Assembly: GCA_914767715.1 (NCBI GenBank)
Contig: OU612066.1
Location: 30,230,283-30,294,282, forward strand
Direction of reading: 5' to 3'
Length of the DNA: 64,000 nucleotides
From: Membranipora membranacea
Lineage: Eukaryota; Bryozoa; Gymnolaemata; Cheilostomatida; Membraniporidae
The notes beneath the pieces were generated by a model that saw only the letters and a list, made by a program, of their open reading frames with translations, had not been told where the DNA came from and did no database searches. Shown piece by piece: positions 26,801 through 39,600 of this stretch. A program made the position numbers and the translations under genes. Within the stretch, counting starts at the first letter, position 1. The number at the start of each line of letters is the position of its first letter.

Positions 26801-29800
26801 ATTGGAGATGTGAGAGAGTAGGTCACGGACAGTAGGAGAAAACAAAGAGCGCTTAACTCCTGAGTTAATCCATACTAGAAAATAGAGTGAAAGGAACGTT
26901 TATATTGTATTACATGCAACGCTACAGTACACATTCACTATTACTGACACTCCATAACAATATTGGCTGATATATGATATTTCGGCATTATCATATTTAT
27001 TTATGTGTTGTGCCTTTTTTTTGTTTAAATTTGGATGGATGGTTTGTGTATAAGGTGACTCACTGATTTCCAAGGCAATATATATTATTGGCAACAAACT
27101 GTCACACCAAAGGCGCTCGACCAAAATTATGTCATCAGATCAGACACAAATCTGGGGTCAAAATCTTAATGACCTGCACAAACCTTGTTCCTTAGCTCAG
27201 GTTCCAGAATAGGATCGATGCTCGCCCATATAGCCGCGCTGAATGTGGCCATCATCAGAGAGAACACAAGGTTAATATCTGACAGTATGGCCCGTACTGA
27301 AATAGGGGCACCTTGGTCGCTCCTCTCTCCAACTACAATATAAAAAGAGGTCAAGAACAGTTCGGCCAGAAAACAAACTGTCAATAAGCGCAGGTGCTCT
27401 CCCTACTGATACAGACACATTCATTATTATAATCAGTGCTACTGAAGTGTCTAAGAACCATTGACTGGGTTCAGCCAGCGCTGATAATCCGATAATTTGA
27501 TAATCCAATAATCTGATAGTCTGAAAACTGTTAAAACCCTAAAAAATTTGGGATTTTGAAGAAAACTCTCATCCGACAAAGTCTTTATGTACTTACTGTC
27601 GATTGGTAATACAAAATACATGATGACACTGAGTATCATCATTATCACTCCAACTCCAATAAACGTTCCAGCAAATCCACCCACCTGTAAAACAATCACT
27701 CAGCTGGTCATATGTATGTTCAGGCCAAGACAACATTTAACCAGTGACTATTTATAGATAAAGTCAATATTCTCTTATGTAGAACAAGTATGATCCAATT
27801 TGCCTGCATTCCAGTGGTACCCCTTCCACGGCGTGACCAGTGGAGGGGGGCAACTCCGAATGCGTGCAAACGAACCAAATTTGGTCTATCCTGGTCTATC
27901 TCTGATGTAACTTCATGATATGTGTGTCACGTACAGTTATTTGGCTATATAAAATGTTCATATTTTCTAAGTAGTTCAGTTGATTCCCTGAGTACAGAAG
28001 TACAAAGTACAAGGCAATGAGCAGCAAGAATAAATGTTGTTATTGTACTGTATCCAATTTAAAACCTCAAAATAGTATCAATGTTAATTTAAATTGCATA
28101 TCCCTGACACTTTAATGATTGAGTAATAATTAATTGCGAAAACAGGCAGAATTTGTCATTGTTTTTTTCTTTTGAAACTTTATTCCAATTTTCAGATAAA
28201 AAATCTGGCCCTAATGATGACTCTTGATGTCATGTGATTTAAAAAATGATACCCATGACCCAGAGCGGTGCTTCATGAACAAGATAGTAATTCGTTGTAT
28301 TCCATACCATTCCACAGTTATTGCACTAATCCAAAAAGTTCATAACTCAAATTTCCGATTTACGAGTTTGACAGAATAAACAAGGTTCATGTTTATTTAC
28401 TTACTGCGTAGAATGCACTTCCCATCGCAGGTCCGCACATTATCCCGACACCTATTGCTGTCTCAGAATAACTCTACAAAAATTAAAAAACTTGGTTAGA
28501 GATAAATGATGAGAGTGCTACCATATGATGATATTTCAGTTGGTATGATATTTATTGTATATCGACTATATAGCTTGTTGCTGTAAATTTGCTCATGCAT
28601 AGATATAAAATATCCTAATTCCACAGTGAACTGATTAATTGTGACCTGTCGATGATCCGAGCCTTATCAGATAAGAAACATCTTCACCGTTGCTCATCAA
28701 AAGAGCTCAAGCGATAGATACATGTTGCTACCTAAAATTAAGTCTTAGGGTCAATGGTTACTCTCAACAACAGCCTAGCCTCTCAGTGACCAGAAAGCAT
28801 TGACTCAAACCTGGCATTTGACTAGACAACCAAATGATATCAGTATAGATAACAATCTATCTACCGGCAAGAATTTGTATTTGAGTCACCTGATACACGG
28901 GGGGGGGGGATACTTGTATCATATAGATCTTTCCCCTTGTTTTCGATTTCACTCATCAAACTTTCGATGCAACGTCGTTACAATTCAGGCTTTAAAATTA
29001 GCTTCATCAGATAAATATACCTGAATGTTCAAGTTGAAAACAATCTACTGAAACTGTGATGCGAAATGAAGGAGCAGAAAAGATTGTGCCTAACGTAACA
29101 ATACTAAAATCCTCACCTACCATAACTGCACTGGTGGTACCAGGAAATGCTGTCGATAGTAAAGTTAAGGCAGCGGTAGCAAATGCCATCTGACCAACAG
29201 ACTGAACTGATCTGATGATAAACGCCAGTACACAGTATTCAACCTCCGGGCTAGTTTGGTTCAGCACAGGTAAATATTCCAGCGAGCCAAACAGCACAGT
29301 CGCTCCACCAGCAACAAAAAATCCAAACACGAATGTGGTGTGAAGACCAACAGATGGTATCTGCAAGCGGAAAGAATTGATATTAAATAGGCAATTTTCA
29401 TCAATATTTTTAAATAAATAAACCAACAAATAAAAATACTCTGAACTGAGACTTGTGATAAAGAAAGACTTTCAGGTAGTAAAACAACTAAGTGTACAGT
29501 TACTTCTTACAAGAATTATCATAAAGTAGAGAGAAGGTTTCTGAGTTCGTTTTATGAAGTTTAACAACGTTCTATCGGCAAAGTGATCATGACATCATTG
29601 CCCGTTTATTATCAAGAAAGTTGAGGTGTACTTTCTTTCCTAGTGACATGATTTATTTATGACCCCTCCCCCTCCTTTTCTCTAGCTTGAGCTATAATAC
29701 ATCACACTTACCAATTTGCCCATGAATGGAGAGAGTAGGAGCTGTATGAGAGGTGAGATACCCAGAAGCCATCCCGTGTAATCGGAGCTCAGGCCATGTG

Positions 29801-31079
29801 TCTCATCCTTAAAAAGATATAAGATCACCTGCACTGATATGTAATAGGGCAAACACAGCAAGCTTATCATTTCTGGTTTTTGATGGTCAGATAGCCTGGT
29901 CACATGCTCTTATAGGTCCGATAGATTCGGATTTATGATTTAGATAGATGTAGTTTAAGCGTCCAAACGGTGGCGGGATGCTGGTAGAGGTATATCATTA
30001 TCAACCACTTTCCCAAACCAAACCTTGGTTAGGAAATTGGTTTATAATGAAATGCTATTACCAGCTATCCCGACACAGTTTACCGCTTAAACTAAGAAAG
30101 ATGATATGACGAAATAATTTCCATCTGAAATCAAATAAATCATCCATCAATGTTGTGTATGTAAATTCTTAGAATGTGTGACAGGAAAAAACTGACAGCC
30201 TGCAGTAAAACAATATCGTGGTGAGAAATGCTCACTAGTAAAAACTACTAGTAGAGAACTGGCAATGTGGTATTACACATCACAGAAGAGGTACATCAAT
30301 TGTTAGAAGCATTATTACCGATTATTTTATACCACCAGATACAGTCCGTTCCCAAATATACAAGCTATCCCAGAATGCAATATTTTGGAATTTCCAAGGA
30401 TGGATATCAGATCAGAGATTAAACGCAAGGGCTTAACCTTTTCTCCCAGGAAGTTTCATTGTGGGAATGATAGTAAACCAAGCTGTGGATGTTAGTCAGC
30501 CATATTCCAGTGTTTTGAGTTGTACATATTGTTGTACAATTTGGCAATCTCATAGTTTTATCTGAACCTCCAGTGCTAGCTGTAAATTACCCAAGTTTAG
30601 TTTATTCTACTCCTAATCATAAATATGCACAATACAGCTTGCTTTTAAATCATCTCTCAAGCTTTGTGTATTGAGCTTAGCTGGGTTTAGAGCTACTGAC
30701 ACGATTTGATGTAGCTTGTCATCCCAGAGACTCAAAATCAATGCAAGGGACCACAGACATAAGGAGCAGTATTTAGTAGTTTGTGAACTAGATCTATCTC
30801 GACCAACGAGTAACAATTAGCGCGGAATAGCCAAAACTCTACTCAAGTTTGCATATAGACTGACTTGACAAGTTGCCAAAACAGGCTAGCGTAGCATGTG
30901 CATCTTACTATTTGTGGTAGAAAGGGAGCTGGCAGTGAGACACATGCGTTTACAAAGAACTGGCCGGTAAGTGTGACGAGAAGAACTATCTTCTCTCTGC
31001 GGGTGTATGACGATTTCTTCTTTATCCGTTTACTGCTAGGTTCTGGACTTTGAGATCCCTCATCTGAAGATTCAGCCAT
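23812..31079 (-). CDS. SLC18B1-like MFS transporter, copy E
   Basis: Complete 11-exon gene, 475 aa. Exons: 30909-31079, 29712-29807, 29121-29360, 28405-28473, 27597-27684, 27184-27332, 26776-26874, 25725-25825, 25053-25148, 24694-24774, 23812-24049. All splice sites are GT-AG and exons 2-8 match copies B and C in length and phase. The N-terminus is basic before TM1 (SSKRIKKKSSYTRREK). The motifs FFVNACVSLPAPFLPQI, GWLLGISPLIQLLLSPFMGK, GVGIMCGPAMGSAFYA and WASIDPILEPELR are present. The tail ends ..NHDETQPLLA, an acidic dileucine signal as in copy C. It is more diverged from B and C than they are from each other. Introns host a TA-flanked MITE (intron 1), a 9-bp-TSD MITE (intron 4) and a SINE plus a palindromic insert (intron 7). 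Vesicular polyamine/amine transport is inferred from the family. Confidence 0.92.
25941..25987. repeat. Palindromic micro-insert with flanking direct repeats
   Basis: A perfect hairpin has 15-bp arms, 25948-25962 (CCATAGATTTAAAAA) and 25966-25980, with a 3-nt loop. It is bracketed by GTAAACTC (25941-25948) and GTAAACAC (25980-25987), 7 of 8 identical. It lies in intron 7 of transporter E. Confidence 0.6.
26105..26335 (+). repeat. Probable tRNA-derived SINE, family 3
   Basis: It begins with an A-box-like stretch (TATAGTCTAGTGGTTAA) that resembles tRNA-Glu/Asp heads, and has a poor B box (GATTCAAAAATTC). It ends in a simple ATCATA repeat tail at about 26298-26333. The body is unrelated to the other two SINEs. 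It lies in intron 7 of transporter E. Confidence 0.5.
27780..27898. mobile_element. Short MITE, 9-bp-TSD family (copy 3)
   Basis: In intron 4 of transporter E, 119 bp. The left end is TAGAACAAGTATGATCC; the right end reverse-complements to TAGACCAGGATAGACC. Flanks TCTCTTATG (27771-27779) and TCTCTGATG (27899-27907) match at 8 of 9 bases. It is longer than copies 2 and 4 because of extra internal sequence. Confidence 0.75.
29951..30094. mobile_element. MITE with TA target duplication (Tc1/mariner-like)
   Basis: In intron 1 of transporter E. Imperfect inverted arms of about 50 bp start GTTTAAGCG at 29953 and end CGCTTAAAC at 30092. They share the blocks GGCGGGAT/GTCGGGAT, GCTGGTA and TCATTAT. 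The element is bounded by TA on each side (29951-29952, 30093-30094). The length of about 140 bp, lack of coding capacity and TA bounds fit a Tc1/mariner-type MITE. Confidence 0.72.
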
Positions 31080-33675
31080 TGATCGTATTAGTCCAGACAG
31101 CTGATAAATTCTATGCGGTGGTCGCGTAGTTCAAAGTTTATCTTGAAATGAAACAGTTTGAAAGTTGAAAGAAATCTACTTTTCTGCGATCCGGATTGAA
31201 ACGACTTTCGTATTAAAAGCTGGTGATGAAAACAATCTCTTCAACAAGCTGCTCAAACTGCAGTGCAGAGTAGTTTGAACTATACTTATACATGATACTC
31301 TGTCAACATATATGTAATATGCAAAATCAATATACATCATGCCTGTTACTAGAATAAGCTTGATCCAATTTGCCAGCAGTCCGGTCATTCACATTTACTG
31401 GTTAATTGGATCATGCTTGATCTAGCCTATGTCTATGTCGTTCTCTGATCTAACGGCATGTGATTCCCAATCTTACCTCAGTAATCTCAAGAGTCCACTG
31501 CAGGTTTTAGACCTGTGATAGTCAACGCTCCATGCTCTACTATACAAGAAATCATTTTCTGAGATCATAGCTGCTTTATTATAGCAGGTTGCGTGAAGCT
31601 ATCAGTTGACCAAGTGATTGATATAGACTTACATCCATATACTTTGGTGATCATCTAGAGGGGCCGTCTACACTGTGCCCATGAAAATCAACATTATTAG
31701 ATAACTGTTAAGATTGTGTCAACAAGAAATTTTGCCTATGACAGATTAGCCTTTAATTTGTGTACCAACAAAAGCAGGAAAACTTTGGTCTACTAGCTTT
31801 TATCAACTTAATTTATTTAAAACCATAGTATTATCATGCACAAATTCTTACCAATGAGCCCAAGAGATTCTTGTACATTAATTCACAATGGTATTGAGTG
31901 CGTAGAGATCGTATTACTGGTTAAAAAGGCAAACCTAAAAAGCTATGTGTACATTTGACTATTTTCGTGATGGGTCGAAGTCCATTTGGAGTCCCAACGC
32001 CTCATTACTGAAAGCACGTTGAAGGTCTAAAAAAATCCTATCCTCCTCAGCTGCAACAGATCGTACGGAATCTCAGGTACAAACTTTCCCAAAACAAAAT
32101 TCCAAAGTTAAATGGATACACAGTGTAGTACATGACGGAAGAGTATTTAGCTAAACCACATTCATATCTTCCTCCAAATGTTATTATGGTTAGCACACGG
32201 AGAGCTGGCAGCAAAACCAGAAATAGTCGAACAACAGCAAATCATTCCTATCCATTCTTCCATATATGTACAGTGTCAATCTGAACTAATAAACTAGGTG
32301 TCTCGATTACAATTGGCTTATGCTAAGTTATAATGATGTTTTAAATCATTGTAAACTATGACCTACCTAGGTTATTATCTGGAGATTAACATTGCACTTT
32401 CTGCTTTGAAATTTGCAAGATTAAATAAACCTCTTTTACGCCTCGGAATTATTAATCTGAAATGACCAAGCCTCTAGTATCCGGAGTTCAATTAGCTAAG
32501 CCCAAACTTTGAAAAGGACTTGTATCACTGCGATGCTAAAATTATTATATTAATGCAGTTCTACCAGCTGCTCCATCGTTGGCTGCCATCAGGGAGGGTG
32601 GGGAAGGGACGGAGTATATCCTCCCTGCTGCCGTTTCTCTATATGTAAGAGCATATAATTGCAAATATAGTGTTGCATTGTGGTCAGGGTTGAATGAGTG
32701 ACAGTACTTTGCGATTTGTTTTTCCTCGTAACATTGCAGCAATGAAAAGTCTTGTCTTCCCCAACTCATGTACTAAGCATGAACCAGCACTGGGACGTCA
32801 ATCAATCCACAAAGTAAAAGACAGCTTTTAAGCTAATTCTAATTACTGACACAAAGTTATTTGCTGATGGAATTTCTCCACAAATGCCACATGTGTATTT
32901 TACCACTGATTAATGATTCATTTCAATGGCTGTTCCTCGTAAAGCGCCCACATGTGGCAATGACAGACTGTGTGGCAGTCACACTCACAGGGATGTGCTA
33001 GACAAAGTTATGAGGGCTGGGGAACCTTTGATTCTCAACCAATAGACTGAGATTAGTTGGAATAACTGATTATTGATGGAAGTCCTCAATGTCATTTTGC
33101 ATCAAAACTGAAGCCTCTTCTGTCTGCAAGGTGAAGTGATATTTTATTGTTTCCAATTTTTATGGCATGTGCCGATCAGCATGTCGAAAGATGCCATCAA
33201 AAGGTAAAGAAAACACGTGGATACAATAAATTGTTATCATTTTTTACTAAAATTAATTGTTATAATATAAAAAAGCAATTCAGCTTTGAGATGTATGCAA
33301 ATGATCTCAGTCATAATATCATACTACGCCGGTAGTTCCTCTCTAGTGAACAACAAGCATGGAGAAATTGGTTATAAAATATGTGTGAAAATGGTATGGA
33401 AAATATAGAGATTTTTAATGCACTATGTGAGCTTGCAAGGGAAGAAACAACAAACTTCAAGGCTGTGTACTACTTTTTCAGCGAGAAATTGGAATAAAAA
33501 CACAAATATCTATAAGGATTTAGTGATGCACTGCTTCCGAGCGGACATGTACCCTTCCATATTCCTAATATAAAAGCATTTTCAGATCATAGGAACTCTC
33601 CAAGCCTACCATCGAAATATATTTGAGCTATCATGGCGGGTTTTTGGCTGTATGATGATATGGTAAAGTTTTCCT
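31080..33675. other. Gene-free region upstream of gene E
   Basis: It includes the promoter side of transporter E and the 3' flank of the monooxygenase gene. A MITE lies at 31350-31424. I found no exon with recognisable protein similarity, and the short open frames look random. Confidence 0.45.
31350..31424. mobile_element. Short MITE, 9-bp-TSD family (copy 4)
   Basis: 75 bp. The left end is TAGAATAAGCTTGATCC; the right end reverse-complements to TAGATCAAGCATGATCC. The inverted match extends through CCAATT. Flanks GCCTGTTAC and GCCTATGTC match at 6 of 9 bases. It has almost the same length as copy 2 (76 bp). Confidence 0.65.
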
Positions 33676-36600
33676 TTATCTCACAAAACTCAAGATAAGA
33701 GTGAGCATAAATGCAAGAGATGCTGTCGATCCATGAATGATTCCTGCTCCATTAGTGTTATCAATCCCTAGTCCGGCTGCAGCCCAATCTCTGACCTCAC
33801 ACTCGTCAAATTCTTTGTAAGAAACACAAGTGGGAATGTCGACCTCTCTCGGGTAGTAACTCATGATCCCAAAGCACATCTCATCCTGCAAAAGGCAGCA
33901 TGATCATAAAAAACTAACATCAGCTTCTGCATTTGGCAGTTTTGTTGGATGATACAGGCATTTTGGCATAAATGGTATCATTAAATACTTGGCAAGTTGT
34001 CACAGTGGCTAGCAACGCCAGGATAGCTAAGCAGATATTATGAACTTGCCTTCAGACCAGGATAATCAATATTTGGGAGTTGCTCCATCATAGAAAAAAA
34101 GAGAGCAACTACCACCTTTTTTGGCAATATTTCGGTTTTTCATTGTCACATCAGGGAGGGTGGTCACATATTTAAAAATGATCGCCAATGATATAAGTGG
34201 ACTTTTTTCTTTGTGGGTACTTTAACTGCAATTTCTAGATCAAATTATGCAGAAATATGGATCTGTAATAGTATGGTTGATATCTGGTCAAAAGAGACAA
34301 TTATACATTGTTATTTTGTGCAGAATCCAGTGGGAAATGTGCTCTAAAGGCTCTCCTTCTATATTTTTTGTGGGAACTCCCACCAGTTCCCACTCACTCA
34401 GAACACTGATGATCATCACCAGAAGACAGTTATATACAATATTTTTATATATGCAGACTTACGCTTGTTGCCTCCCCTTGATAGGTGATCTGATCACGGC
34501 TCATTGTGTTGAAGCTACAAATTGTCTCGATACGGTCTCCTGGCTTTACTTCGATCGGAGGGTCAAACCTAAAATCACAAAGCATATGTAAAAAGGAAAT
34601 TTCCTTATGTGCTACAACCGCTCTCCAAGTAAATCTAGCGATTGTCTGAATGGACAAAAAGACAAAACTACTCAATACATTTTGCAGCATTGTAACAAAA
34701 CAAGACCATCACATTAAGATTATTAACGCTACAAATAAATACCGCTCGCTCGTATATGATAAGATAATTTTCTCTTTTCATTTAATCAGATCAGTGATTT
34801 TTGTCAACCAAGCGGTGCAGAATATACTGTTGTAAGGTAGTAGAAAAGCCAATGACAGATTGAATGTGTTTTCATGAGTCACACTTACACGTGAGTGATG
34901 GGTGTATCATAGCTGTACGTCTCCTCATCGGCCCAGGTAGACACTAGACTACCATCCCTCCAGTGCTTAATACTACCATGATCTCCTAAAAAAATTGAAA
35001 CAAGGATAGCTGTATAACACAAAAATATTTTTGTGCTACTGTGGGCTATGGAAGATACAACTTGGATGACACATCTACCCCAGGAGGAGCTGAAAATGAG
35101 AGTTGAGGTTCACAGTTATAATATCTTAGCAGGAGACAAATATATTACTATAAAGTCTATCTGAATTCTGCCACTTTAGATAAACTGGAATCCTTAACCG
35201 TCTCTAGAATTTGTTTTTCTGTTTATCGTTGACATGAAATGGAAGAAAAAGCATTTGTCAATGCAAGGAGTTAGAGACAACTCCTTGCTCTAACTTGCTT
35301 GTCTAACATCTTGTCTAACAACTTGCTTGTCTCTAACTCCTTGGTCAATGTGACTTTATAGTAGCCCGGGGCAAAGAAATGAAATATTCTATGTGCTCAC
35401 CAAGATAATGCATGTGTAGATAAGCGCTCGTGATGAAGATCGACTGATCATCGGATTTCAGTTTTCTTTTCAGACATGACTCAGTGCAATCTCCATGTAC
35501 AGTCCATGATACTCTACCAGGTGGGAGCTCCAGGTAGGTCTGACCAGTGAAAAGTGAACCAATGTTCTGCTCTCTGATGTTTGGAGTTATGTAAAGACTC
35601 AAACCAGATTCGTCACTACAAAAGGTCAGTTATCAATTATTCGTAACAGCGGTTTGTAAGAATGTCTACTGTGAGCTCAGAAAATAATTTGATTGTATCA
35701 ATAAATTTACTTCACAATTAATGTACATTTACGACTACGAGTTGTTGAAGTTGCTTCCTCTTCAAACAGGTGGCAATGACTACAAATACACTGGAAACAG
35801 GAAACTGATTAACTTACAAGTAGTTAACTTCCTCAGTAGGGTTATTCCAATGATGCTCCATAAGTATCTGTGTGTAATATCCTTTGCCCACAGGGATACC
35901 ATGCTTTTCATTTTGACATGCACCGTTTTCCCCCAGGGTCCATCCACCAATAATGTCACACTGCGATGAAGCCATACCGCAAGTTTTTGGTGATGCCCAG
36001 TCATCTAATAAAGACAAGACAATAACATATATGAGATTATACATTATAATAAGTACGTAAATATCATATTTTATATCCTGCTGGTACAGATTTGGATACT
36101 ATTATTATAAATTTTATCTTAGATGGAATCTATTTAATCCATTGGGGTGGCAATAGCACCAGCCCAAAAGGAAATATCATATCAGGGAGTAGGACATGGC
36201 TAGAAAAGCACACAGCCATATGCCATAAGCTGTCTAGCCAATGATATTGAGTAAATATTTGCCGACTAAAATTTTACCCAACTCATAGCAACATGAAAAG
36301 GTGTGTATGATCCAAAATTATTTCTGTTGCAGCAAAAGATCGAAAATATCTCATTCTGTTTGTTTTGGATTTCCTAGGACTTGAGATTTGATTTGGTTTG
36401 CTTGAGTAAATATATGAAATTTTAGTTACTGGCAATATAACCTTCAGATAAAATATTTTACCCCCAGTGACAATGGAATACATAGAACGTGGAAAATATA
36501 TATCATCTTGAATCAATATAGGTGATTTATAGTGTCTGTTGTCCTGGAGGAAAGGAATACAATATTCAAGCATGAAGATTCACACATTTACTGCTATTTC

Positions 36601-39600
36601 TAAGTTAACCTGCCACGAGCAGAGAGGACAGTTTAATAAGCCCTCACACCTAACCAATTTCCTTATCTCTTTTACACGGACTGGGGAGACAGTTTTTTGA
36701 AAATGGGGCCAAACTACTTTCATCAGTACACTAAACACACTAATGAATTGATAGAACTCACTTAGGTCAACCTCAGCTGGACATCCGTACAGTATAGTAT
36801 GATGCATAACGTATGCATTGTCGATAATCGGTTTGGTGGCTATCAGGTGGTACATCTTGTCACTTGGTATCTCGTATTTCTGACAGATATAAGTTGTTTC
36901 CTCTGCAGGGACGGCTGTTCTGGTGAATGTAACGTCTAACTTGATGGTATCTACACGAAACAGATCAACAATAGAATAAAAGTGGCTGTGTTAAACATCA
37001 GACATATAACGAAGAGACTACTTAGCTTGAGGTGATAGGACTGATTGCTTTTTAGGTTTGTATAACACTATTGTTTGATGTCACTCTTCTAAAAAGCTTT
37101 ATGAAAAGGTCAATGAAAGTCCGAAATAAGTCAACGAAAATTCGAATTGGATTTGCCAGCTAAAAATGTATATTGCGTCAGAAGAATGGTGATAATCGTA
37201 ACCTACAAGTAAATACTGTACCTATATACTGAACAACTGTGGTATATAAAAGTCGTAGCACTGAGTTGAGGAAATGTGTGTATGTTTATGTACCTGGTTC
37301 ATCAATGCCGGTACAATTAAAGTCAGCTCCCTCCGAGCAGTCGATATCCCAGCCGTTCTTATTGAGACAATCAGCTGAGTCTGTTGGTTCACAGACTCCT
37401 GGATGGGACAAATTAGCTGCAGTAGGCGCGACATTACCTGTGGACACGAAAGTCATTGCGATAATTAAGTTGTTATTGTGAAGGAAATTGTCTAAATTTA
37501 GTTTCCCTATTAATAAATCATTCAAAAACATTACCGTAAATGGCTTTAAGAATTTAAAATAGGGTAACAATCTTTTTCTATCAAGGCAGCAGTTGTAATT
37601 TTTAAAACAAACCAAATATAGATACAATACCCATAACTCCTGCAGCGCCAATCGCCTGACAGTGAATAACATAGCTAACACTAACGCTTGCTATTAACTG
37701 CTAGGCGATCGGCGCGGCAGGAGTTGTTGGTGCGAGTCCCACCAGGGAGCGAATCAAGGTTGATTGTTCCAGCCCGTAGCACTCTCGGGTGTATGCCTCT
37801 CCTGAAGAATGTCACTTACCGGCAGACCACTGACAATCTGGGTCTCCTAACTCCTCACCATTAGTCCTACCATCATCATCAGAGTCAGCGTTACACAGGT
37901 CAGCTGACCATGTCTACAAACATGAGGTAAAAAGCTAGATTTATTTGTGCATCGATATCATCCAAGAAGGGAAAGGGTTAACGGGCAAATTTAGGCTAGC
38001 CAAGGCATAATGACAGTAAAGAATCATAAATTGAGATGAGATTGTGGATGATGAATGCTGTATTATATTCAAAGATGAGTTATAATCAGAATAATGACTC
38101 CCCTCTAAGTCTAGTGGCAATGAGGAGAGCAGATTATAGAAAGATATCAACTCCCAGATAATCACAAACTATGGCAAAGTAACGTCAGTGTTTCAACAAC
38201 GACATAATTATAACCATGGAATATCTCAGGGTGTAAATGTAGCCATTAATTATACAATCAAAGATACCTAAATACTGGATACTAAAGATACAAAATACTG
38301 TAGCTGTTATAAAAACTTGGCTTCCTTAACACTGCTAGTGAAAGTTTTATGGGACAAAATCTGATTGCAAGGCTTGGTTGAATGAACTGGATCGTATAAG
38401 GTTTAGTTGAATTTATGGGACAAACTGTACAGTTCACTGAATTTTCTGAATGATGTCTTTGTTTGCACATTTTACATAAGGTATTGTATGTCTGATCAAT
38501 AAAATGTCACATGACTATGACATAAGTACTTTGGTCTTTATAGCATATTGCTCTGGAATCCTGGAGCGGTTCAGGATTATTTTTATTAGCTTTAGTTCCG
38601 AGAATGTTGTTCGCTTGAATGTTGAGGGCTCTTTTACCACAGACCTCACCATGGTAACATAGCCTATTTGTCACTTTACTACATTGACCACTTTAACGTT
38701 GGTAAAGTGGTCTTTCGCCTCCAATTAAAAACGAACATGAGGGATACGATTGCATGATTAAAAAGTTCAAGAAAAAACCAAATCACATCATCTGAGCACC
38801 CGGACCCCTAAATATAGCGTACAGTCAAATCAAATGTACTGAGTTGCAGTGCTGTCAGTTGAATGAAGGGGACTAATTTGGCCGAAAATTGTAATGTCTG
38901 ACATTCTTAATGGTATGAATGCATGAATACATTGTGCTCCTAATGAATAAAATGTCATATGACCCTATACAAAATAGGCCCAGGACCCTGCAAATGCTAT
39001 AGTCTGAGTTCTTGGTTGGTTTTTTTCTGAAGGTTACTACCGATCAGCCAACTGCAGTCAGCAGAGTTGAATTATTGGGACTGAAACTGTGCATTGAATA
39101 GAATTATTCTGAGTGTCCTTTGAAATTCAATAGCGCTTGATCAATAATATATCATTAGACTTATTTACGTAATAATATAATAGAAACACTATTCACGTGG
39201 TTCTACATATGTCCGCAAGTTCATAACCATTTTAAGTACATGAGTACCAAGGAATATGTTATGCCTAACTTTGGCGTGTGTTAGAATCACGAAACCAAGA
39301 TTGTCTGCATATGGGCAATCATTTGCGAAATTGATCCTCACTTCTTTCTTTACTATGAGAAATATGACCCTGTCTTTTCATAAGTTATCACATAATACAA
39401 GAATGGCGATTTTTGCTGCTTCAAAACAGCAGGGTTTTTCTAACATAAACACAAGCTGTAAGGCTGCTTTTGAGATAAAATACTGGCTAGATCTAGTCTA
39501 TTAAAAATTTGTTTTGGCTGCTACTGATGGAAAATACTTGAAAAGCCGTGATCATAAACGCCACAAAAGTTCTGGGTTGTCGCTGACATACACTCAGGTT

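Noticed and set aside
34247-34591. Plus-strand open frame of 114 codons
   Set aside because: It overlaps exon 8 of the minus-strand monooxygenase gene and has no protein-like features of its own.
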